From positions 1-13,153 of the forward strand of contig QMQW01000005.1 in assembly GCA_003650625.1 (NCBI GenBank): a stretch of DNA of 13,153 bases, in the 5' to 3' direction. Position numbers and translations under genes: made by a program. Below, one piece after another: positions 7,285 through 13,153 of this stretch. Numbering within the stretch: position 1 is the first letter of the stretch; the number at the start of each line of letters is the position of its first letter. Origin of the DNA: Thermoproteota archaeon (lineage in GTDB: Archaea; Thermoproteota; Methanomethylicia; Culexarchaeales; Culexmicrobiaceae). Under the pieces are notes generated by a model. It made no database searches. It saw only the letters and a list, made by a program, of their open reading frames with translations, and was not told where the DNA came from.

Positions 7285-7743
7285 TTACTCCTCAACCAAA
7301 ACACCCCTTAGAGGGCTTGGACCCAACTCTGCAATTCTCCTAACAAATTCCTCCACTATTCTAGCGAACCTCTCACCTTCACCAGCTGAAGCCCAGTCAA
7401 TTCTAATTCTATCAGGCTCCAGCCCCAAATCCTTGAGGAGGAGTTTAAGCATTGCCACTTTACGCTCAGCCCTATAATTGCCAGTTAAGTAGTGGCAGTC
7501 CCCCGGATGGCAGCCGACAATCAAAACTCCATCAGCGCCGCCCTTAAAAGCCTTCAAAACGTGAGCTGGATCGATCCTTCCAGTGCACATTACCCGCACA
7601 ATCCTAATGTTAGCAGGATACCTCAACCTCATGGTTCCAGCTAAGTCAGCAGCCGCATATCCGCACCAATTACATAGAAAGCCAATGATCCTCGGCTTAA
7701 AGCGCTTCCTTAAATCAAGCCTTCCCAACGAGCTTGCTTCCAA
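7285..7743 (-). CDS. mvhD: MvhD-type iron-sulfur subunit (electron adapter)
   Basis: Small Fe-S protein of about 152 residues. Cysteines at 24 and 27 (FLCNWCGYAAAD), 53 (VMCTGRID), 78 and 83 (VGCHPGDCHY) match the MvhD family, whose [2Fe-2S] cluster links MvhAG to HdrA in methanogens. It is present here as a stand-alone protein, not fused to HdrA. The chosen start, TTG 7743, lies nine bases after AGGAGG and overlaps korC by 29 bp. Alternatives are TTG 7761 (longer) and TTG 7728 (14-bp overlap). Its position between korC and mvhG makes it the physical junction between the oxidoreductase and hydrogenase genes, so its electron partner here may differ from HdrA; that is inference. Confidence 0.9.
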   Translation of the reverse strand: MEASSLGRLDLRKRFKPRIIGFLCNWCGYAAADLAGTMRLRYPANIRIVRVMCTGRIDPAHVLKAFKGGADGVLIVGCHPGDCHYLTGNYRAERKVAMLKLLLKDLGLEPDRIRIDWASAGEGERFARIVEEFVRRIAELGPSPLRGVLVEE

Positions 7744-8269
7744 AAGCCCAGCCCTCCTCAACTGCCTTCAAATTAAGCTCCTCAGTGCCCCTAGGAACGC
7801 TATCCAAAATGGACTTCTTTAGGGCATCCAAACTCACAATTCCAGTTATAGCTGAAAAAGCTCCGAGCATAACTATGTTGGCCACAATTCTCCTTCCAAG
7901 CTGCTCCGCAATTCTAGTTGCAGGAACCCTATACAACTTAACCTCCCCAGGCACGTCAATCGGCTCAACGAGATCCTCATCAACAATTATAACTCCACCA
8001 CTCTTCACTCCGCCCTTATAGTAGTTGTAGGCATCCTGAGACAAAGCTATTAGAACATCCGGCGAGCTAGCGCATGGATAATCTATTTCCTCAGTAGATA
8101 TGATGACGTCAGACCTGCACCTGCTTCCCCTAGCCTCAGGGCCATACGATTCAACTTGAACTGCGCACTTCCCATCGAAAAGGCAAGCGGCCTTGCCGAG
8201 AACGTAGCCAGCTAATATTATTCCCTGACCACCAAGACCCGAAATCCTAACCTCCCACCTCAACACCAT
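7715..8269 (-). CDS. korC: 2-oxoglutarate:ferredoxin oxidoreductase gamma subunit
   Basis: Gamma subunit of the 2-oxoacid:ferredoxin oxidoreductase family, about 184 residues, the usual size. The glycine-rich GLGGQGIILAGYVLG segment (11-25) is the family hallmark, followed by ESYGPEARGSRCRSDVIIS (about 41-59) and VANIVMLGA. It completes the KorABC core directly after korB. Several closely spaced starts exist (TTG 8275, GTG 8272, ATG 8269, GTG 8266, TTG 8263). TTG 8263 has GGTGA five bases ahead and would be shortest; ATG 8269 is used here. The 3' end overlaps mvhD, tying the two complexes into one transcript. Confidence 0.92.
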   Translation of the reverse strand: MVLRWEVRISGLGGQGIILAGYVLGKAACLFDGKCAVQVESYGPEARGSRCRSDVIISTEEIDYPCASSPDVLIALSQDAYNYYKGGVKSGGVIIVDEDLVEPIDVPGEVKLYRVPATRIAEQLGRRIVANIVMLGAFSAITGIVSLDALKKSILDSVPRGTEELNLKAVEEGWAFGSKLVGKA

Positions 8270-8282
8270 CACCAATTCACGC

Positions 8283-9137
8283 TTAAACCAAGCACCTAAT
8301 ATCCCGCCCAGACCTCTCCCTAATTAAGCGGTAAAGCTCGCTTATGAATTCAGGGCGCTCAACGTCCACGAACTCCCCAACAACTATTTTCCCTCCAACC
8401 TCAATTTCAACCTTAGCTGGATCAATGAAGTTCCTGATTACGGAGTTCTTCTTGAGATAATTGATGACCTTCAACGGGCCCCCAAGCTTATTATACCGAG
8501 CGTAGAGCGTAATGCAGGGGGCAATAACCTCAATGAAAGCGAAGCCCCGCTTAAGCAGCCCCTTCTCAATAGACTTGGAAAGCTGAACTGGATGAGCAAC
8601 AGTCCACCTAGCAACATAAGTTGCTCCAGCTGCAGCAGCCAAGTAAACGAGATTAAATGGATGCTCAATATTTCCATAGGGAGTCGTCGTAGTTATGGAT
8701 TTAAATGGAGTTGTAGGGCCAAGCTGGCCTCCGGTCATGCCATAATTGAAGTTGTTAATGCAAATCACGAGCAAATCAACATTTCTCCTAGCAGCATGAA
8801 TGAAGTGATTGCCTCCAATCGCAAATAAATCCCCATCACCACTAAAAACAACGACATGCATATTCGGCCTCGCAACCTTAACGCCCATAGCCAGCGGAAT
8901 CGCTCTACCATGAGTCGTGTGGAACGAGTCGAAGTGAACGTAGCCAGCAGCTCTACCACTACACCCAATGCCAGAAATAAATGCAATTTCATTGGGATTT
9001 ACGTTAAGCTCCTTAACAGCCCTCAGAAAGCAGCCGAGAGCAATGCCAATGCCGCAGCCGGGGCACCATATGTGGGGAAGCCTATCAGACCTCAACAGAT
9101 CGCCAAGAGGATGAACATTCCCAGCCTCACTCAACAT
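8283..9137 (-). CDS. korB: 2-oxoglutarate:ferredoxin oxidoreductase beta subunit
   Basis: Thiamine pyrophosphate-binding subunit, 284 residues, close to the usual KorB length. The TPP motif runs from GDGDLFAIGG (100-109) to INNFNYGMTGG (127-137). Four cysteines expected to hold a [4Fe-4S] cluster are at 25 and 28 (WCPGCG), 59 (GIGCSGR) and 208 (IAPCI). HTTHGRAIPLAMGVK (73-87) is also conserved. The enzyme decarboxylates a 2-oxoacid to an acyl-CoA with ferredoxin reduction, or runs in reverse to fix CO2. ATG 9137 overlaps the korA stop by 7 bp. The KorA/B sequences favour 2-oxoglutarate over pyruvate as substrate, though other oxoacids are not excluded. Confidence 0.95.
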   Translation of the reverse strand: MLSEAGNVHPLGDLLRSDRLPHIWCPGCGIGIALGCFLRAVKELNVNPNEIAFISGIGCSGRAAGYVHFDSFHTTHGRAIPLAMGVKVARPNMHVVVFSGDGDLFAIGGNHFIHAARRNVDLLVICINNFNYGMTGGQLGPTTPFKSITTTTPYGNIEHPFNLVYLAAAAGATYVARWTVAHPVQLSKSIEKGLLKRGFAFIEVIAPCITLYARYNKLGGPLKVINYLKKNSVIRNFIDPAKVEIEVGGKIVVGEFVDVERPEFISELYRLIRERSGRDIRCLV

Positions 9138-10294
9138 TTAACATACGCCTCCTCTATTACAGCTAAAAGCTCCTCCGGAGTGTGAGGGTTACCGCCAATC
9201 TTATGGACGAAGTTCACAGGCTTACCGCCGGAACACCTCTCAACTTCGCCGACAAGCTGGCCATAATTCATCTCAGCAACCACGAAAGAGCTAATTCGCC
9301 TCGAAAGCTCTCTAAAGTAATTATATGGGAAAGGCCACACGGTAATTAGCCTCACTAGGCCGACCTTCAACCCCTTAGACCTAGCAATTCTAACAGCTCT
9401 AATTGCAGACCTAGCAGGAGTCCCATAGGCAACAACAGCAACCTTAGCATCCGAAATGAAGTGCTCATCCATCCTCACTATCCTATCAGCATTAACCCTA
9501 ATCTTATCGCACAGCCTCCTAACAAGCTGCTCCTGAACCTTAGGATCGGTAGATCTTGGATAGCCTTTAAAGTTGTGAGTCAAGCCAGTTACATGAATCC
9601 TGTAGCCTTCACCAAAACAAGCCATTGGAGGGACAAGGTCATCATCAGGCTTAAATGGCTCGAACTCCTCCGGAGGAACTTCAGGCTTCTTCCTATTAAC
9701 AATCTTAACTTCACTTGGAAGCTTAATCACCACTTTCTCCCGCATGTGACCGAGAATTTCATCCGAAAGAAGAATTACGGGAACCCTAAACTGCTCAGCC
9801 AAGTTGAAAGCTTCAATAGTCAAGTCGAACATTTCCTGCACAGAATAAGGAGCCAAAGCAATAACCTCATAATCCCCATGGCTCCCCCACCTAGCCTGCA
9901 TCACATCACCTTGACCAGCCCTCGTTGGCTGACCCGTACTAGGCCCTCCCCTCATAACGTTAACAATGACTATTGGAGCTTCAGTCATGGCAGCCAAACC
10001 AATATTCTCCTGCATCAAGCTAAAGCCAGGCCCACTAGTAGCAGTCATCGCCTTCACACCAGCATACGAGGCGCCAATTATCAGCGCTATGGAGGCAAGC
10101 TCATCCTCCATTTGAATGAAAACGCCTCCAACTTCAGGAAGCCTCCTAGCCATGCGCTCCGCAATTTCAGTTGAAGGCGTTATTGGATATCCAGCAAAAA
10201 GCTTACAGCCAGCTACAATTGCCCCCTCAGCGCACGCCTCATCTCCCTGCATGAAGAAAGCGCCCTTCAGATACCTTGAAAACACCCCGCTCAC
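9131..10294 (-). CDS. korA: 2-oxoglutarate:ferredoxin oxidoreductase alpha subunit
   Basis: Alpha subunit of the oxidoreductase, about 387 residues, matching stand-alone KorA. Early motifs are MQGDEACAEGAI and FAGYPITPSTEIAE (33-46). GPSTGQPTRAGQGDVMQARW is the segment typical of KorA rather than pyruvate PorA. The C-terminal transketolase-like domain contains VVAYGTPARSAIRAV. It is the first gene of the leftward kor-mvh string. GTG 10294 follows GGGTGG by four bases; TTG 10306 and GTG 10285 are alternatives, and ATG 10252 would cut into the conserved N terminus. No ferredoxin-like KorD gene precedes it: the upstream region is noncoding up to the tRNA gene. Confidence 0.95.
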   Translation of the reverse strand: MSGVFSRYLKGAFFMQGDEACAEGAIVAGCKLFAGYPITPSTEIAERMARRLPEVGGVFIQMEDELASIALIIGASYAGVKAMTATSGPGFSLMQENIGLAAMTEAPIVIVNVMRGGPSTGQPTRAGQGDVMQARWGSHGDYEVIALAPYSVQEMFDLTIEAFNLAEQFRVPVILLSDEILGHMREKVVIKLPSEVKIVNRKKPEVPPEEFEPFKPDDDLVPPMACFGEGYRIHVTGLTHNFKGYPRSTDPKVQEQLVRRLCDKIRVNADRIVRMDEHFISDAKVAVVAYGTPARSAIRAVRIARSKGLKVGLVRLITVWPFPYNYFRELSRRISSFVVAEMNYGQLVGEVERCSGGKPVNFVHKIGGNPHTPEELLAVIEEAYVKC

Positions 10295-10306
10295 ACTACC
10301 ACCCAA

Positions 10307-10610
10307 ATAACTTGGAAAATCCCACCACCAATGTAATTAAACTATAGAAATGTATAAAGTTTGTCTCTTTACGAAAACAATTCATAAAACTAAAACTACT
10401 TAAAAAGCAACGCGCATAATAAGCTAAAAACGGTAAGCCAGCGTTTACAAAGTTAAAAAAGTAAAGCATAAAACGGAAGATAGTCAACTCACAAAAATAC
10501 CAAACAAATGGAGGCACTACACCCACGCAAACAGGCGATTAATTGCGCCTTACGAGGCTTCATAGCGAACATTCATAATAACTTCCAGGCGCAGACTCTT
10601 CTCATTTGTA
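10307..10610. other. Noncoding spacer between tRNA-Leu and korA
   Basis: About 300 bp without a credible gene. It contains the korA TATA box, several T-runs in the minus-strand sense that could end the tRNA transcript (T5 at 10497-10493, T6 at 10460-10455), and a small hairpin with stem AGGCG (10533-10537) and CGCCT (10546-10550) around an 8-nt AT-rich loop. I looked for C/D-box sRNA motifs and saw none. Open frames here are short and low in complexity or run into the tRNA antisense strand. Confidence 0.6.
10352..10359 (-). promoter_or_regulatory. Candidate korA/kor-mvh operon promoter (TATA box)
   Basis: CTTTATAC on the minus strand is a TATA-like box. A start 26 nt downstream would fall near 10329, giving a leader of about 35 nt to GTG 10294. 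The leader would begin at a GGTGGTGGG stretch (10329-10321), which could be ribosome-binding or simply purine-rich. As the only clear box ahead of korA, it probably drives the whole seven-gene leftward string. No operator repeat is apparent. Confidence 0.5.
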
Positions 10611-10710
10611 TGGTGCGGGGGGTGGGATTCGAACCCACGCAGGCCTACGCCACAGCCGCTCTGAAAACTTCCTCAGGGCTGCGCCTTTGACCTGACTCGG
10701 CCACCCCCGC
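10611..10710 (-). tRNA. tRNA-Leu (GAG anticodon), intron-containing, CCA encoded
   Basis: A class II tRNA folds fully by eye. Acceptor stem GCGGGGG pairs with CCCCCGC, the D-arm has a GCC/GGC stem with a GGTC loop segment, the anticodon stem is CAGCC/GGCTG, the variable arm is 14 nt with a GGC/GCC stem, the T-arm is GTGGG/CCCAC with TTCGAAT, and discriminator A is followed by encoded CCA. Removing a 12-nt intron leaves a 7-nt anticodon loop CTGAGGC with anticodon GAG (10674-10672), which reads Leu CUC/CUU. Mature length is 88 nt. A long variable arm and discriminator A favour Leu over Ser. A weak TATA-like TGTAATT lies about 20-25 nt upstream. Confidence 0.92.
10659..10670 (-). other. 12-nt tRNA-Leu intron (relaxed bulge-helix-bulge)
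   Basis: Intron between tRNA positions 37 and 38. CTGA of the anticodon loop pairs with TCAG inside the intron, making the 4-bp central helix. A 3-nt bulge AGC lies on the 3' side next to the anticodon stem and GGA begins the opposite loop. Cutting each bulge after its second base (GG|A and AG|C) removes exactly 12 nt and restores a 7-nt loop. There is no inner helix, so this is a minimal half BHB for the archaeal splicing endonuclease. Confidence 0.8.
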
Positions 10711-10737
10711 CGTACAAAAGGTTGCAGAATTACAACA

Positions 10738-11022
10738 TTAGCTTTTCGGCTGGTAGTCGTATAAACTTCCCTTACGCTCCAGAAGCACTCCTTGAGCCTT
10801 CCTATACTTAACCGTCTTAATTCGAATTTTAACTACTTCGCCAATTTTAGCTCCAGGAATGAAAACCGCCGTGTCTTTCACTCTGGCTATTCCATCTCCA
10901 TTTGCAGCGCAATCCTCGACCACAACTATGTAGGTGTCTCCAACTCTCAGCCGCTTAAAGCCATATTGCCGAGAAGTTCTATCGCGCTTCTTAGAGCGCC
11001 TTTTCGGTGCACGTCTAGGCAT
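10738..11022 (-). CDS. TRAM-domain RNA-binding protein
   Basis: Small basic protein of 94 residues. Residues 25-82 form a TRAM domain: VGDTYIVVVEDCAANGDGIA, RVKDTAVFIPGAKIGEVVK and IKTVKYRKAQGVLLE. The first 24 residues are highly basic (KRRSKKRDRTSR). Stand-alone archaeal TRAM proteins bind RNA and act as cold-shock-like RNA chaperones; that role is inferred. ATG 11022 follows a perfect GGAGG by five bases. The gene lies between uL2 and tRNA-Leu, the position where ribosomal protein S19 would normally be, and it has its own promoter-like box. Confidence 0.85.
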   Translation of the reverse strand: MPRRAPKRRSKKRDRTSRQYGFKRLRVGDTYIVVVEDCAANGDGIARVKDTAVFIPGAKIGEVVKIRIKTVKYRKAQGVLLERKGSLYDYQPKS

Positions 11023-11070
11023 TCACGTCCTCCTAACTTGCGATAATTGGTCCCTATAAGTTTGTAGGTA

Positions 11071-11078
11071 ATTATAAG
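11071..11078 (-). promoter_or_regulatory. Candidate TATA box for the TRAM gene
   Basis: CTTATAAT on the minus strand lies in the 67-bp gap after uL2. A start about 26 nt downstream, near 11048, would give a 26-nt leader holding the GGAGG ribosome binding site. A second, weaker box CTTATAGG is at 11060-11053. This suggests that the TRAM gene is transcribed separately from, or in addition to, read-through from the ribosomal cluster. Confidence 0.45.
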
Positions 11079-11089
11079 TGTTGCGCAAT

Positions 11090-11830
11090 CTACTTTCTCC
11101 TTCTCCGAGCTCCCTTCTTCCTGCCTGTTTTCCTTGGCGCTATGTGGCCAACCTTCTGCCCTGGAGGAGCTGTGCGTGGAACAGGCGTGCTTCCCGTCGG
11201 GTGTTGACCTCCTCCATGCGGATGGCTTGCAGCAACCATTGCTTTGCCCCTCACAACTGGCCACTTCCAAGCTTTCACCTTAACTCTATAGTACTTAGTT
11301 CCAGCTTTAACGAATGGCTTTTCAGTTCTACCTCCGCCGGCGACAACCCCTATGGTTGCTCTGCACTTGGGGTTCAGCGACTTAAGCTTGCCTGAGGGGA
11401 GGCGGATGATCGTTCTATCTGGAGCTTGAGCAATTACAGTGGCGTACGAGCCTGAGGACCTCGCAAACTTGCCTCCATCTCCAGGCCTAGCCTCTACATT
11501 GCATATTTGAGTGCCCTCAGGAATCTTTCCAATTGGAATTATGTTGCCAACCTCAAGAGGAGCATTAACCCCCTTAGCAATTATCTGCCCCACTGCGAGC
11601 CCCTCGGGAGCCAGTATCAGCTGCTTCGTTCCATCCTCAAACTTCACTAGGGCAACCGGAGCACCCCTACCGGGGTCGTGAAGTAGAGCTTCAACCCTAC
11701 CCGTGACTATAGATTCCATCTCCTCACTGCTTGGAGGCAAGTACTTGACATCTCCAACTCTCTTCCACGAAGGAGAGCGGAAAACTGAGCCTCCACGCCC
11801 CTTTCTCTGAACAAGCAACCTCTTGCCCAT
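11090..11830 (-). CDS. rpl2: Large ribosomal subunit protein uL2
   Basis: Protein of 246 residues, the archaeal L2 size. Near the C terminus is the conserved HPHGGGQHP loop (203-211) whose histidine lies close to the peptidyl transferase centre, followed by a very basic tail (RKTGRKKGARRRRK). It binds 23S rRNA and is required for subunit association. The start is ATG 11830, six bases after GGTGG; a TTG two codons earlier directly abuts that site and is less likely. It begins 10 bp after the uL23 stop. The gene after it is not S19, which breaks the usual archaeal S10 cluster order. Confidence 0.96.
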   Translation of the reverse strand: MGKRLLVQRKGRGGSVFRSPSWKRVGDVKYLPPSSEEMESIVTGRVEALLHDPGRGAPVALVKFEDGTKQLILAPEGLAVGQIIAKGVNAPLEVGNIIPIGKIPEGTQICNVEARPGDGGKFARSSGSYATVIAQAPDRTIIRLPSGKLKSLNPKCRATIGVVAGGGRTEKPFVKAGTKYYRVKVKAWKWPVVRGKAMVAASHPHGGGQHPTGSTPVPRTAPPGQKVGHIAPRKTGRKKGARRRRK

Positions 11831-11840
11831 AAACAACCAC

Positions 11841-12116
11841 CTACAATATACCTAGCTTAGTAGCTACATCCGAAGCCCTATGTTCAGGAGCCAGCTTCAC
11901 GTAAGCCTTCTTCTCTCCCCTAGGAGTAATCAGCGTATTAACCTTCACGACTTTAACGTTGAAGAGCTGCTCCACCGCCCACTTAATCATCTGCTTATTA
12001 GCTCTAATGTCAACTATGAAGGTCAACTTGTTTTCCCGCTCAATCCTCTCTATTGCGGCCTCCGAAATCACGGGCCTAACTATTATGCTCCAAGGATCTA
12101 TTTTCAAAGACGACAC
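11841..12116 (-). CDS. rpl23: Large ribosomal subunit protein uL23
   Basis: Protein of about 91 residues, typical for L23. Key segments are [40 protein letters not shown], and the C-terminal [24 protein letters not shown]23 sits at the nascent-chain exit tunnel and docks SRP and other factors. Starts are ambiguous: TTG 12122 has GTGA immediately before it, GTG 12116 has GTGAT five bases before it, and TTG 12107 has AGGTG six bases before it. The last gives an N terminus most like other archaeal L23 proteins. The gene lies in the normal order between uL4 and uL2. Confidence 0.93.
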   Translation of the reverse strand: MSSLKIDPWSIIVRPVISEAAIERIERENKLTFIVDIRANKQMIKWAVEQLFNVKVVKVNTLITPRGEKKAYVKLAPEHRASDVATKLGIL

Positions 12117-12177
12117 CTTCAATCACTAACCTCAGTAAAGCTGCCATATAGGATGGAGTAGGCGCTCATAAACTTTT

Positions 12178-12999
12178 CTAGGAACTTCCAAACCGCTCCT
12201 TAAGCCGCTCAACCGCAGACTCCGTCCAAATAGTCAATCTGCCCGGGTGGCCTCCTGGAGCCAAGTGCATTACACTTAAATTGTCAACGTTCACAACGTC
12301 AACTCCCGGAAAGTTCCTTGCAGCCTTGAATATGCCATTATCCTCAGCAATGACGATTAGGGGCCCCTTCCTTCTCTTATACTTCCTACCCCTAAACTTC
12401 CCCTTCCCAGCCCTAATCTTCTTACCTCGCTTCGCCCTCTCAACGTCATCCCAAACCCCTAGATGCTTAAACACCTCCCTAACTTCAGCAGCCCTGCTCA
12501 GCTGCTCCAATTCGCTCGTCACAATGAGAGGTATTTGCGGAACCTTCACTATCACGTGCCCTCGAGACGAAACTAACTTCGGATCAGCAGTAGCTGCAAT
12601 AGCCGACATTATGGCAAGCCGCCTCTCCTTCTTATTAATCCTCTCCCAAACAACTTCCTCAGCTCTCGGAGGATGAGTTCTTCTGCCTCCCACGGTCATT
12701 GGAGCTAAAGCTGCTTGATTAGCCTTAGGATACCTGCTACCCTTAACTCTAGGAACCCTCGCCACGCCGAAGCCCACACCCCAGCTCTCAGCAGTAGTTC
12801 GCTTTCCAGCCAAGGGATCTCTGCCTTGAGGCTGAACTCTAGCTGTTAATGCAGATATGAAAGCCCTCCTGATCAAGTCTATCCTTAAAGGCACGCTGAA
12901 GACGCTTGGAAGCTCCACCTCCTTCACCGGCTCGCCCTTCAAGCTGAAGACCTTCACTTGAAGAGGCTTAACCGACAGCTTAGAAAGGTACTTCTCCAT
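12178..12999 (-). CDS. rpl4: Large ribosomal subunit protein uL4 (archaeal L1e type)
   Basis: Archaeal/eukaryotic-type L4, 273 residues from ATG 12999. The conserved loop includes [20 protein letters not shown] and the Gly/Arg-rich [16 protein letters not shown], and a basic [22 protein letters not shown] segment lies at about 190-215. L4 lines the exit tunnel. GGGGTGA at 13014-13008 is a good ribosome binding site, 8 bases before ATG 12999 and 5 before GTG 13002; GTG 13011 overlaps it and is unlikely. Following uL3 by 17 bp, it preserves the standard cluster order. A 55-bp gap before uL23 holds nothing striking. Confidence 0.95.
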   Translation of the reverse strand: MEKYLSKLSVKPLQVKVFSLKGEPVKEVELPSVFSVPLRIDLIRRAFISALTARVQPQGRDPLAGKRTTAESWGVGFGVARVPRVKGSRYPKANQAALAPMTVGGRRTHPPRAEEVVWERINKKERRLAIMSAIAATADPKLVSSRGHVIVKVPQIPLIVTSELEQLSRAAEVREVFKHLGVWDDVERAKRGKKIRAGKGKFRGRKYKRRKGPLIVIAEDNGIFKAARNFPGVDVVNVDNLSVMHLAPGGHPGRLTIWTESAVERLKERFGSS

Positions 13000-13016
13000 C
13001 ACGTCATTCACCCCAG

Positions 13017-13153
13017 CTAAACGTGAATATAAACTACCCTCGGCCTCGTCTTTGGCGCATTTTCCGGAGGTCTAATGGGGTATCGAAGCTTAATCAGCCT
13101 CTTAGTAGGCCCTGGAACTGAGCCTTCCAACACAACGTACTGCCCCCTAATCA
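13017..13153 (-). CDS. rpl3: Large ribosomal subunit protein uL3, C-terminal end
   Basis: Only the last 44 codons plus stop (TAG at 13019-13017) are in the window. The frame reads [20 protein letters not shown] near its start, the GSVPGPxKRLIxLR motif typical of archaeal/eukaryotic L3 C termini, and ends RVVYIHV. The gene continues beyond the right edge. Position directly upstream of uL4 supports the call. L3 binds 23S rRNA near the peptidyl transferase centre. Confidence 0.88.
   Translation of the reverse strand, partial: IRGQYVVLEGSVPGPTKRLIKLRYPIRPPENAPKTRPRVVYIHV

Noticed and set aside
9461..10174. Long open frame (237 codons) on the plus strand opposite korA
   Set aside because: It lies fully antisense to a strongly conserved gene, and its translation shows no recognisable domain.
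10296..10526. Minus-strand frame rich in Phe/Leu upstream of korA
   Set aside because: It has no ribosome binding site or known motif, and contains the korA TATA box; it reflects AT-rich spacer DNA.
10533..10550. Hairpin as part of a CRISPR repeat
   Set aside because: It occurs once; no repeated units with spacers are seen anywhere in the window.
10508..10690. Short plus-strand protein ending in a VRGVGFEPT-like sequence
   Set aside because: That peptide is the well-known false translation of the antisense T-arm of a tRNA; the true feature is the tRNA-Leu on the other strand.
10611..10710. tRNA-Ser call because of the long variable arm
   Set aside because: After intron removal the anticodon is GAG (Leu), and discriminator A fits Leu.

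Overview
The window reads as a chromosomal segment of an anaerobic archaeon. Archaeal markers are aIF5A with its hypusine-site loop, the Nob1 ribosome-maturation nuclease, archaeal forms of uL2, uL3, uL4 and uL23, a TRAM-domain RNA-binding protein, TATA-like promoter boxes 25-26 nt ahead of likely transcription starts, and a tRNA-Leu with a bulge-helix-bulge type mini-intron. A TACK/Thermoproteota-like lineage (for example Bathyarchaeia or a relative) is my best guess, with low confidence. Coding density is very high. No IS element, CRISPR array, phage gene or obvious transferred island is visible.

Region 1 (1-2340, minus strand) is a housekeeping operon transcribed leftward: aIF5A, a divergent GatC, GatA, and the first 97 codons of an MTA/SAH-type adenosine deaminase cut by the window edge. 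A short divergent promoter region (2341-2432) separates it from region 2 (2433-3780, plus strand), where NAD kinase and Nob1 overlap by 8 bp.

Region 3 (3770-10294, minus strand) is one tightly packed leftward gene string: korA, korB, korC, mvhD, mvhG, mvhA, then an NSUN6-like PUA/m5C RNA methyltransferase. It places a complete three-subunit 2-oxoglutarate-type ferredoxin oxidoreductase directly ahead of a complete MvhADG-type group 3 [NiFe] hydrogenase. There is no KorD ferredoxin subunit and no heterodisulfide reductase gene in the window. This is the most interesting feature: it suggests that 2-oxoacid metabolism and H2 metabolism are co-expressed and perhaps physically wired through MvhD. 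The methyltransferase at the end may also have its own leaderless promoter.

Region 4 (10295-11089) holds a roughly 300-bp noncoding stretch with the korA promoter, a tRNA-Leu(GAG) gene with a 12-nt intron and encoded CCA, and a TRAM-domain protein gene with its own promoter-like box. Region 5 (11090-13153) is the start of the archaeal S10-type ribosomal cluster in the usual order uL3 (partial), uL4, uL23, uL2. It then stops: the expected S19/L22/S3 genes do not follow uL2.

Many genes appear to start at TTG or GTG, and start choice was guided by GGTGA/GGAGG-like ribosome binding sites. Several neighbouring genes overlap by exactly 8 bp, which points to translational coupling.
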